From Adineta steineri (Eukaryota; Rotifera; Eurotatoria; Adinetida; Adinetidae): DNA of 64,000 bases. Of this stretch, positions 13,567 to 24,490 are shown one piece after another. The notes beneath the pieces are model-generated. The model saw only the letters and a list, made by a program, of their open reading frames with translations. It did no database searches and was not told the DNA's origin. Position 1 is the first letter of the stretch, and every line of letters starts with the position of its first letter. The translations under genes and the position numbers were made by a program. The stretch lies in assembly GCA_905250115.1 (NCBI GenBank), contig CAJNOI010000001.1, forward strand, positions 256,580 to 320,579. Reading direction: 5' to 3'.

Positions 13567-16255
13567 ACGTATGTATTAAAGCTTGTCTGTTAATGATACA
13601 AGATAAATATTATGACGACCGCCCTTTATTTCTCTCATGGTCATTCATTTACTCTCTACAGGAATGATGATATATGTATATGTGGTTCACACATTGATTG
13701 AACATTATGTCTGTTTTGATCTTGAAATACAATCAGCCGGTCGTTTACAGAGCATCTGGTTTAATTGCATTTAAGATGCTTGTATTCTATACATACTTAT
13801 ATATATATATATATAGACCCCATACTAAGATGATCAAACGATGATGATTCTTGTCTTTTCGTACGAAGAACAATATACATGCATGTATTCATAAAAAGAA
13901 AAAAGAAAATTAATGATAGCTAAGGTAGCTCATATGTCAAAATAGACAAACTAGTCGATCTTTTTGAACTTATATACGGAATGAACATCAATCACTATTG
14001 AAAATGATGATTATAATGATAGGGTAAATCTTATCTGGTCAATGGACTAGGCATCTGGTTGATGAAATCACTTCTTTCGATAATTTAATCTTAATTTCAT
14101 CTACAAACATATACATACTATGTTTATCCATATGCTTATATGTACAAAATAACTGGGGACAATTTAATTGTTCCACTAACATGAGGTCGTATGAAATTTC
14201 AAGGCGAAAGTGAATTCTTCTTTTGTTTGAACAACAGATCAGTCTCTATTCAATGGATTGATAAAAAAAAATTGTACGATGACAAAGCATACATACGTAT
14301 ATATAGACACTAGGGGATGCTTGTTGATGTTTCTTCTTCTTCTACTACTGCTGCTGCATTTAATTGAATCTATTGTCTCGTTTTCCTCTCTCTCTTTAGC
14401 TATTATCACGCTCGACTCGCTTATTGTATGGTGTTTGTCGAATGTGTCACCACCATTCAACCTACCGATGGCGATGATGAATAACAGAAATAGTGACACC
14501 CATAGACACCATCTGTTCAATATATCAACTCAAACAATATTGAAAAACTTAAATTTTTACTAAAATTAAATGCTAAATTTTTATTTTTAGATTCATACTG
14601 ATAAAAACAAATTACCGACTTCATAATATTATTCATTACTTAAATAATTACGTTCTATTTGTAATCAATCATTCAAATAGAAAAAAAAGAGATAAATGAC
14701 ATATATATTTATCTATTTTAATCAATAGAGAAACGCTTGAGGCAATTGCTTTCATATCAGTAACATTCATTACTTAGTAAACTAATAAATAAAATGAACA
14801 CATAATTAAAAAAAATGTCATAAATATAAATATTTCGTCGTCTGTCTCTATTATTCTAAACAGATTTATGACAATGAGTTTCCATCTTGATTAATTGATG
14901 ACAAATTTTTTCATATATTATGAATCACACAAGTATAGAAAGAGAGTACATATCGATAGTATTTTTGTTCAACATCAAGTAGTAAAATCTTTAATGATAC
15001 TCAAGGTAAATAGACACTTAATTATACATAGTCAATGATATGATTACGTATTGATCACATTTTAATGTTCTGAAATTTGCATGATCAAGTATACACTGTA
15101 AAATAATTCAATGACTCATCTAACCCAATAGTTACTATGATCAGATGACATTATCAAGAAATTTGAACTTTAGTTAGGTGCTGTTAGTATTACTACAAAG
15201 ATGCTGATATTCATGGTTATACTAACAAAATGTTTTATAATTAAAATTCTTTTTTTTATGTTAGATTAATGTTTATTTAGTGATAGATTTGATCCAATAA
15301 ATATCGCGGCACAATTTTCTCTATATGTCACAGCTGAACAATGCGGATATGTTATTTCATAAATGAAAACATTAAAAATCTAAAGATTATATCATTTATC
15401 GTTTTAGATTTCTTTTTGATAATTTGCCGATCTATATGTATTTCTGATGTTTATAATGTATTGTATTAAAAGATAAAGAAACTCGTTTTAAGATTAATTG
15501 AATTTTAAAATAAAAGTCAATATTTATTGAATAGATAAATAAGATTAAAGATATTTAAATTTGAATTCATAAATAATTGATCAACTATTGTAATGAGATC
15601 TACTATGAAATTATCAAAGTTTACTAACCTTAAATTGTAATATATTTTAATGTAACAATATAGTAATGAAAACAGATTCTTTAAATAAATACAGTTTATT
15701 TGCGCTTAACTATTATGCATATATATATATGTTGATCGGATTTCATTCTCCATAGGACTTAAAACAAATACCTTCATACGTAATCTTATCAAGGGCTAAT
15801 ACACATTATAATGACCTTCACTGCTATTTGTCACTTCTTTCTTATAACAAGCAAACTAAAGAAAAGAATTTTCTTAAATTATAAAGACAGAAATGTACAA
15901 AAAAAGAATGAGAAGAATGATTTGATAATCTTTTATAGTATCGGAATTCTTCTGTCTCACGTTGCTTATTAAAATTCTAACGGGTTCATTTTCACTTCCT
16001 TTTTTAGCAATTAATATAATTGTATTGCAATTAACAATTAATTTACACTTTACAAAAGTGAAATTGAAAGAATGTAATATTTTAAAATCTTTCATAAGAG
16101 TATAATAGATACAAAAGACTTGATACAAGAAATAAGTTAAATATCTTTTTTTCGTTGTAAAAAAATAAAATATATACACATATATAAATGGTCTATTTTC
16201 ACAAGATAATGTTGTGTACTATAAATAAACCTGAATTATACAATAATGAATTTTA

Positions 16256-16447
16256 TTACCAAATTCCATAATGACCAACATGATGATGATGATGACCAAC
16301 TCCATAACCCAAACGACGATGATAACGAGGAGCGATACTTCCGAATCCTGGTCCCATACGATAACTGGGATATATTCCTGTACCAAAGCGAGGTGGTCCA
16401 AAAAGTGGAATCTGATTACGACGATTATATGAATAACCACCACCCAT
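16256..16447 (-). CDS. Small Gly/Tyr/His-rich protein, unknown function
   Basis: Single-exon ORF of 63 aa, starting MGGGYSYNRRNQIP and ending in a poly-His patch (GHHHHHVGHYGIW). It is rich in Gly, Tyr, Arg and Pro and has no signal peptide, membrane segment or recognised domain. Support for a real gene: a TATA run on the minus strand at about 16519-16533, some 75-85 bases upstream; an A-rich start context; and AATAAA (minus strand, 16252-16257) overlapping the stop codon. The composition is unlike the repeat-driven spurious ORFs around it. Similar composition occurs in structural glycine-rich proteins and metal-binding peptides, but I cannot assign a role. It could still be a chance ORF. Confidence 0.42.
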   Translation of the reverse strand: MGGGYSYNRRNQIPLFGPPRFGTGIYPSYRMGPGFGSIAPRYHRRLGYGVGHHHHHVGHYGIW

Positions 16448-19343
16448 TTTTGCTTGAGAACTTAAGTGTTGTCAGTTGCTTTTCTTTTTATTAATTGGAA
16501 TAAACAGAATGCAACGGTTATATATATATATATCTATTAAACAAATAGAAAGAAAGAAGTACGTCATTACTTGCCCTCATCTATAAAAAAAAGGGGTTTA
16601 TGATTTAGATTCTTCTCTCTCAGGAAAAATTGATAGCAATAAAAGAACGAACACAAAGTGTAAAAGAAATGAGAGATATTTCAAATAATAAATAAACCGA
16701 CAGCATCAAGTTTGGGGCAGAATAATGGATTTTCTACACGTTCTGTTTTCTGTCATAAGTCAATAAATTTATTTTTCTTCATAAATCTCCTTCGCAAATT
16801 CAATAGAAAAACAACATGTGAAAGACTGGAGTTCCCTACTTTTTTATTTTGAGCACTTTCAATGTCAATTTATCCATGAAATATTCCTCGATTTTAATGA
16901 AAGAATACAACTATCATAAATATTTATGGATAATATTATATGAATGTCGGAATTTACGAATATTTTATTTATAATTACAAAAATGCAATGAGACACTTAC
17001 AAACCTGAATTTCGAATGAGCTGTCTAGAATATGCCATGAAAAAACAAGGTAGTATAAAATTTTCTAATAAAAAAAAACAGGAAACCATGTCCGTAATGA
17101 TGATAACATTGCGTAAGCAAACTGACATGCTATTTGTAATTAAAATACGCCAAGGAAACTAGATATTAACGTGCGTGAATTGTTTTTTGATTGAGTTTCT
17201 TTTTATAAATGTGAGATGTCACGTAAAAAACAACGTGTTTCTAAGGAAAGAGCAATTGGTATGCGAATGGTTGACGCACTGACAGATTGTATTGAAGGGT
17301 CAAATATCAAGTAATTACAAAGGTCGACCCGGAAACGCCAATCCTAATCATCCTCCTAATCCCAAAAATAGTCAATCAGTAGCTGAGTGGACTCAAAATA
17401 AAATGCAAGAACAAACAAAAAATGAAAAGAACATTTATAAAAATTACTATTGTTCTTTCAATCATATGAATTATCAGTTAAAAGAATAAGATTATACATA
17501 GTGAATTATATGTTTCATGATTTTTTAATGTTTTCTGAGCACGTAGTGAATACTTTACAACTCAAAACAGATTATACTAGTCTAATATAAAACAATGAAT
17601 CTCGGTAATCGAATGTACATTTAATTATCTTATATATCGACGTGACAATTATCTAATGAAATATAAATTTTCATTAATTCGTTCTCAACGAGTATAATTC
17701 AAAGAATAGATTTTGTTGTCTTATATCATTATCGTTGATATAAAGACTATCGATTTATTTACTATTACTGTTATTCTATTTGAATGAATAATCAACATAT
17801 TTCATAAGATCTTCTTAATTATTTAATATAATATAAACTAGTTAAATTATTATATGAAATCATGGTCTGTCCTACATAGTTTATTAATGTTTAATGTTCA
17901 TGTGATCATAGCTTGGTTCGAGTATATATTTTTATAATAGAATAATTGCTTTAAATTCAATCAATATCAGAGTATTTTTTAAGGATCATTTGTCAATTAT
18001 AATCTTGTTGAATATGTCTACTACACGGATGATGTATGTGAAGTAATGATTATCTCATTCGAATGATATGTTAGAGAGATAATTTTAAACGAGATGTGTT
18101 TTCAATAGTTATGTTTTTCTGCTATTTGCAATTGCGTTAGAGACATTCAAATAGTTATGTCTTTGTTTGTTGATTTTAATTTACTAAAAAAAAATGAACA
18201 TCATTGGTATGCAATATTTAGTCTACTAGTGTTTTTAACATCCTACGGTAATTAGGAAAAAAAAATGGTGGAAAATATATTCATGAAAACATATACACTT
18301 GTCCTTTTCGTATAAAAACATACGTTACATTCTAACGAAAGAAATGGTGTATTTTAAAGAAACTTATTGTTTGCTATTCCGAACTGTGCGATACAGTAAT
18401 CGGATGGATCTCTGTTTATTCTTTTGTTATGAATGCACAATAGTCAATTCATTAGACTGATAAGCACGTTCCATATATACTGTCTGTTATTTTCTAAATT
18501 GTGAAATATCTTCATATAAATTCAAGGTAAATTTGAATTAAAAATTAATATCTTTGATACCGTTCAAGTGACAATCTAAATTCTGAAAAAAACTTTGTTT
18601 TATTTTTTTGAAAAAAATCTTTTTTTAAGAAAAGAAAATAAGATGCGTTTCAAGTTTTTCAAATGATTCTGTTAGAGAAATTGATTTTTTTATTGAAGAG
18701 TATTCTATTTGTTATGAAATATTCATGTTGTGAAATCAAGTCAAAGATCAATATAAAATATCAGAATAATAAACATGTGTATTTAATGATGCTTTTTCTC
18801 TTTTTATTTTTGATGTTTCAATATTCTTAAAATTCAATATAATACTATGTGAGAAGCTCAAAATAAATATATTTATGTATTTCTTTGTATTGATATGTTA
18901 CAAAAAGTCTTCTAAACTTCATTATACAGTACATAATTAAGATCATGCTGTATTATACCATGACTAATATTCTTTATTTATATACATCATAATAATGTGC
19001 AAAAAACGGCTCATAGACCTTCGATATATTATATTTATATATAAATTATGATGACAAGTGAAGGGTAAATTTGATTTTTTCCTCTGCGATATTATCGTTG
19101 AACGCTGCAATGACAAGTCGATGTTAGTATATAAAGGTGTACAGGTGTAATCGATAGAAAAAATATAGAAAATAGGTTTTTCTTTCTCCAGCAGTGCATT
19201 TTTTTTCTTGCGTTCTATCATTTTCTCCTTAAACGGATCTTACACAAAAAAAGAAAAATGCAAATCGGACGACATGTAGATAAATAAAAGTACAATAAAC
19301 AATATTTATTCATGCGCTAATATTCATTTGTAAAAATTAGAAC
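16448..19343. other. Gene-poor region upstream of nucleotide-sugar gene
   Basis: About 2.9 kb, strongly AT-rich, with no convincing gene. The only coding-like patch is the possible transposase scrap near 17216-17487. Confidence 0.4.
17216..17487 (+). pseudogene. Possible decayed Tc1/mariner-type transposase fragment
   Basis: An ATG at 17216 opens MSRKKQRVSKERAIGMRMVDAL, which resembles the basic helix-turn-helix start of Tc1/mariner transposases, and stops after 32 codons. Reading continues in another frame with NYKGRPGNANP, recalling the linker GRP motif of that family. The two pieces need a frameshift to join. No DDE core or terminal inverted repeats were seen. The resemblance is weak and rests on motif flavour only. 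Confidence 0.22.
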
Positions 19344-21279
19344 ATGCGTTGGTTACTTTTTAGCTACGAATCAGATGCCATTGTAAAACAAATTGATGAT
19401 TTATTACAAGTTGTTGGACAAACTGTAATTCATGAACATCATCAAGGAAAATCAACAATACAAGAAATTCAAGAACAAATTAATCATCATAAACCAAATC
19501 GTATTATTGTTATTGTTAATGAACAAAATTCAGAAAATACTCATTCTCTTACAACAACACTTACAGATCATCTTCTAATACCTCTCTTTATAACTCAAGC
19601 AACAATCAATACATTTCCTCCAGTTCCAGTACTTTTATTAACATTTACAACAGAAAATAAACTTACCGAGCCTAATTCATCAATTAATATTGTTCAAAAT
19701 GCAACCGATGAATTAATTAAACTTTATTCACATATTATTAAGTATGTTAAATTTCATTTTTTAATAGAAAAACAAATATTGAAATATTTTATTTTTTTTT
19801 CAATTAGTGTAAAACTTTTTACACCGATTAGTGATGAAGATTTAAAAGAAGATATTTTATTAACAAAATTAAAATCATTATGGGAACATAATCCTGAAGA
19901 ATATCATCATATAACTATTCTTTCGGATGTTTTACCAATTTTATTAGCAATATTACATGATGGAAAAATAACTGGTCAAATTGATGTTTGTAATAAAGGT
20001 ACAATGTCATTAAAATGCTTTGAACAACTTATATCTAAACAAGTAAAAAAAGATTTAACAATACATCCAAATAATATTAATGAAGATTTAATTGATAATT
20101 TTGAAAAATGGAATAAACAAATGATTTCACCTGAAACACGTCATCTTTATCAAGCATCATTTATAGTACCAAATGCAGAAGAAAGTCTTCATCAATATCT
20201 ACAACAAAAATCAATCCAACTTAGTCAAAATAAATCAAAAATTATTCTTGTAACAGGTGGTTGTGGATTTATTGGTAGTACATTTATTAATCATTGGCTT
20301 GAAACATATCCTGAAGATCGAATAATTAATATTGATCGACTTGATCCTGTTTCAAATTTAAAAAATGTACAAAATTCGACATCATCAAATTATTCATTGA
20401 TTGTTGCTGATATTAATAATAAAGATATTGTTTTACATTTAATGAAACAATATAATATTACACATATTGTTCATTTTGCTGGTAAAATTTGAATTTTGTT
20501 TTTTGATAGAATAAAATCTTATTATTTTATATTTAGTTCAAGCTCATCTTGATAATACATTTGGTAATAGTGTAACATTTACAGAATCGAATGTTTACGG
20601 TACACATTCAGTACTTGAAGCAGCTCGAATTTATGGTAAAATTCAAAAATTTATTCATATTAGTACAGATGAAGTTTATGGTGAAACAGCAGCTGGAAGT
20701 TATCAAGAAACAAATCTTCTCAATCCACTTAATCCATATGCAGCAACTATAGCTGCTGCAGAATTTCTTGTTAAATCATATGGTGAAAGTTTTAAATTAC
20801 TTTATTGTATTGTACGTTTAAGTAATGTTTATGGACCACGTCAACACTTTGAAAAAATTATTCCTGCATTTATTAATAATTTATTGAAAGGTGAAAAATT
20901 AAAAATTCATGGTGATGGAAGCCAAACACGACTTTATATTTATGTTGAAGATGTTATTCGAGCTATTGAAACAATTTTACATAAAGGAAAAACACGAACT
21001 ATTTATAATATTGGAGGAGAAAATGAATTAAGTGTTATTGATATTGCTAAAAAACTTTTAAAAAGACTTCAACCTGATAAAATACCTAATGATGTTATTA
21101 CATATGATGAAGGAAGAGCATTTACAGAAAAACGATATTCAACAACATCAACAAGTGGTGCAATAAGAAGTCTTGGATGGAAAACAAATGTATCATTTGA
21201 TGAAGGATTAAATAAAACTATTCAATGGTATAAAGAACATCAAGATTATTGGATAAAAGACGATGATAAAATAGTTTAA
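19344..21279 (+). CDS. Nucleotide-sugar fusion protein: degenerate reductase-like + dTDP-glucose 4,6-dehydratase-like
   Basis: Three exons (19344-19741, 19808-20481, 20537-21279) give 604 aa. Residues about 276-600 are an extended SDR of the RmlB/TGDS class, which dehydrate NDP-glucose to the 4-keto-6-deoxy sugar: NAD-binding TGGCGFIGS (about 282), HISTDEVYGE, NPYAAT, RLSNVYGPRQ, GDGSQTRLYIYVEDV. The active-site YxxxK reads YAATI, so the lysine is Ile429; the ST-DE-VYG residues are kept. Residues 1-270 match, in order, the RmlD / plant UER1 epimerase-reductase fold: PISDEDL, then ITILSDVLPI, then GQIDVCNKGTMS. This half has lost the Gly-rich dinucleotide motif (MRWLLFSYESD) and its own YxxxK. 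In plant RHM the dehydratase comes first, so the order here is reversed. The 66-nt first intron is in frame and stop-free. Likely a rhamnose-pathway relative with altered or regulatory function. Confidence 0.8.
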
Positions 21280-21677
21280 TTTATCTTCTAAAATAATATT
21301 TATGCAAGAAAAATTTTTTAACTTATTTTTAAGTCTATATTTTGTTCAACATATGATACTCTTCTGTTTAGATTATTACTAATCTAAAAAAATAATAAAA
21401 CTACGTAATTTTCATTACTTCAATTCTATTAATTTGTACTCTTGAGAAGATAAGACTCATGTTACATCATATACTTTCTTCTTCGATATTTATTTATATA
21501 AACAAGAAAAAAAAGATGAACATAAGTTAAAACAAAAAAGAAAGGAAGAACTCGATTAAAAGAGATGTCAATATACTGTAAAAACAAGGCAATAAACGAG
21601 ATCTAAAAGAACATATTTTAATAATAAGAAACAATTCGATTAATATGAAAAAAGAAAAGAAAAATACAAAAAAAGAA
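21280..21677. other. Convergent intergenic region, no gene seen
   Basis: Purine-rich, AT-rich 398-base spacer between two 3' ends. Nothing else recognised. Confidence 0.5.
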
Positions 21678-22862
21678 TCATTCTCCATTACGAGATAAAT
21701 TTATGATATGCTTCTTCATATGTCCTAAAATAGATAAATATGATTAAAATAAAACAAAAACAAGAAAAATTCAATTACGATCAAGATTTGTTTGTTGTCC
21801 AAAACGTTTTCCACATTCACTACATCCATATGGTCGTTCTTTATGATGAATACTTCGAATATGTCGCTAAAATATTATTAAACAAAAAACATATATATGG
21901 ACATAGTTGTTTTCAAAATAAATATCTACTTGTAGATTTGATGATATACTAAATGCTCTTGTACACATTAAACATGTATAAGGTTGTTCACCTGTATGAC
22001 TTCTTAAATGTCTTGTTAAATTCGCAGCACGAGGAAATTGTTTCGAACAAAATTCACATTCATAATACCCATTACCATGTAATCGATGTTGTTGTTGTTC
22101 AATTTGTTGTTTTTCTTCATCCTCATCTTCATCTGATATTATACTACTACTATTTGATTCATCTTCAATTGAACTTTTCTTCGGTATTGTTAAATCAAGT
22201 GGTGTATCACAAGTAATTTGCTCATCATCTTCCTCATCTTCTTGCTGGTGTTCTTCCTGCTGTTGCTGTTGATGTTGTTGTTGTTGATAGAAATGAAATA
22301 GAATTTGTTTATGTAAAAGTGCCCATGCTTCAATTGGAAGTGTTGATGATGCTAGAGTTTCTTTTGTTGATAATGAATGATACATTTGTGTTGCAGCAGC
22401 ACCAATAGCTTTACATTTATGCTCCTCATTAAGATTATTATTAGTATTAATAGAATTAGTATTAGTATTAACTGAACATGTTTTTTTATGTCGAACATAA
22501 TATTGTCCATTCGGAAATGTTATTAAACAAGTTGGACATTTAATTTCACGTGAATGAATACGTTTATGACGACATAAATTAGATGATTGAGTATAAGCTT
22601 TTGAACAAATCTAGTTAATTTGTTGTTTTTTTAGAAAAGACATATGTTTATTTTCATTATAAGACTTACTTCACATGTATAAGGTTTGATTGTTTTATGT
22701 ATATGCATATGTTGTTTAAGACCACTAGAAAAAGCTTTTCTTTACATTATATATAAATAGAATTAATAAGATTTACCTATGTGTTGCAAATGATTTTCGA
22801 CATTCTGTACATTGATGATGATTTTGTTTTAATGTTGAAGATGAAGAAAGTAAAGATAACAT
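21678..22862 (-). CDS. MECOM: MECOM/PRDM16-like C2H2 zinc-finger factor without PR domain
   Basis: Five exons (22777-22862, 22670-22724, 21930-22610, 21779-21866, 21678-21724), all in phase, 318 aa. A nuclear DNA-binding repressor or activator is expected. Fingers in order: [41 protein letters not shown]; a CPTC..RHKKTC finger ending in Cys. A spacer follows with poly-Gln and acidic runs and a CtBP-binding PLDL motif ([11 protein letters not shown]). Three C-terminal fingers close the protein: [64 protein letters not shown]. This matches the last N-terminal fingers, CtBP site and C-terminal finger set of EVI1/PRDM16/hamlet. Reading through the last intron would stop early (DRN*) and destroy the last finger, so the 54-nt intron 21725-21778 decides the C-terminus. 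The PR domain and first fingers are absent from the visible locus. Confidence 0.82.
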
Positions 22863-24490
22863 CGTCAAAAGTTTAGTTTCTCCTTTAAACAGATTGGATT
22901 AGTTGTACTTTTTATTTATATGCCATCATCAAAGTCTCATTTGTGTATTCTCTTTCGATTTTATCGTCTACCTGCTTATTGTATTCATTCATTTATATAT
23001 ATTCTATATTAGAAGAAATAGAGAGAGAGAGAGAAAAAAAAGAGAGAACACTTCTGTTTGCTTAATCATCATCCTTCTAACTGTCATAGCAGATCATAAA
23101 GACATGGGTGTTGAGAATGTCGCCGTTTATCTGCCGCCACCCGAAATATTTAATGACCAGGTAGAGAAGAGAAGAGAAGAGAGAGAGGGAGAGCAAGAGA
23201 ACGGAACAATCGATACCCGGGTGCCATCGACGACGAATAATTTGACTAATGGCCATCATCATCGTCGTCGTTCTCCCATATAAGAAAGACGAAAAAAATG
23301 AAATGTGAATGAAAAGCAGAACATATAAATACACATAGCAAAGAAGTGATATGACATTCCAACGATGAATTGAAAAAAACAGGTTATCACAATCATTATT
23401 TGATCATTAGAATATATACAATCGTCTTTAATGCTATTTTATCATTTTACTATTGATGACAATATACATGTCGATGCTCATTATATGTATATAAAGAATG
23501 AATATATAAAGACTCTCTTTCTCACAACAGGTAGTCTTATATGGAATTGAATAGAAAAAGAGAAAAAAAAGGAACACTGTCGATAATGATATCAGACAGA
23601 CTGAATAAGTGAAGAAACAATTACACCTCTTTGCTTCGACGATTCTATTCATTGAATAGAAAACGATACATATATTCATGATGAGAAAATGATAGTTTTC
23701 AGATATATATACATGTATGCATGCATGGTATCTTTTCAGAGATTTTTAAAAGAAGCAATAAGAATAAAAATGATTGGACAATATAAACAGACTCGATAAA
23801 CTTTTAATGAAGAAAATAAATATGAAACAGATAATTTACTCTACTATTTATAATGAAAAGCGAACCTTTTATATATATATCTACTCAAATTTGATCATAC
23901 TATATTATTGAATGGTACATAACATGACTGTCTTCAATAAATCCATCAAAAGATACTATACAATTTTTTTGTCAGATCTCGCCAAAAAAAAAAAGAGAGA
24001 GAAACAAAAATTTGTATTTACTTTCTTATTAAATAAAATTATGCTTACGAAAACAGTTAAATACAAAGAACATAAATTGCAACGATTTTTTATTCATTAA
24101 TATATCGACTATAATTCTATCCATCGATTAAGGAGATTGTATAAGAAATATTCTAAACTTATCTTAGTGATACAACTAGATATTTTTCTCTTGAATTAAT
24201 CTTATCAAATGTCACCGACTTGAAAAGAATCATTCATTTTTTTCGATAGTTAAGTGAAGACCAATTTGTTCTGTTATCTTTCTTTGACAATAAATTAATT
24301 TGTAAGTTCGATTTTCGTTCGTGTTCATTCTTTTTGATCAAAGAAGAAAAAAAAAAGTCTTTACAAACACTCATTACCAAAAAGAATAATATACAAAAGA
24401 AAGAACAATGATACACAACAGACACGAGAGTTTATCAAAGTAGAAAAACAAAATGAAACATAAAATAGTTTTTTTTTTTAAGAAAATTTG
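22863..24490. other. Intergenic region upstream of zinc-finger gene
   Basis: About 1.6 kb with GA-rich (23022-23045, 23161-23200) and TA tracts. A more GC-rich patch lies at 23100-23275. No exon with acceptable splice phase was found for the zinc-finger gene. Probably its promoter and 5' UTR. Confidence 0.4.

Larger units (their letters stand above)
8113..16255. other. Long gene-poor region upstream of DDR
   Basis: About 8.1 kb with no ORF I can defend. It is full of microsatellites: TTC/GAA runs (8290-8313, 9706-9722, 13542-13566), TA runs (9053-9071, 10571-10592, 13799-13815), AC-TA (12240-12265) and CT-rich tracts (10638-10664, 10768-10783). Base composition is more mixed at 8500-13100 than in nearby intergenic DNA. 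Self-complementary GATGATGATCATCATC-type motifs occur at about 8552-8567 and 11760-11775. It most likely holds distal regulatory DNA or untranslated 5' exons of DDR. Confidence 0.4.

Noticed and set aside
21771-21778. Early stop for the zinc-finger gene (DRN*)
   Set aside because: A GTAATT donor at 21778 and the exon 21678-21724 restore the final two His of the last finger.
23104-23160. GC-richer ATG exon-like patch on the plus strand ending at GTAGAG
   Set aside because: No downstream plus-strand gene to join, poor donor, and no zinc-finger cysteines on the minus strand.
22903-23334. ORFs on both strands upstream of the zinc-finger gene
   Set aside because: GA-repeat driven, with no recognisable protein features.
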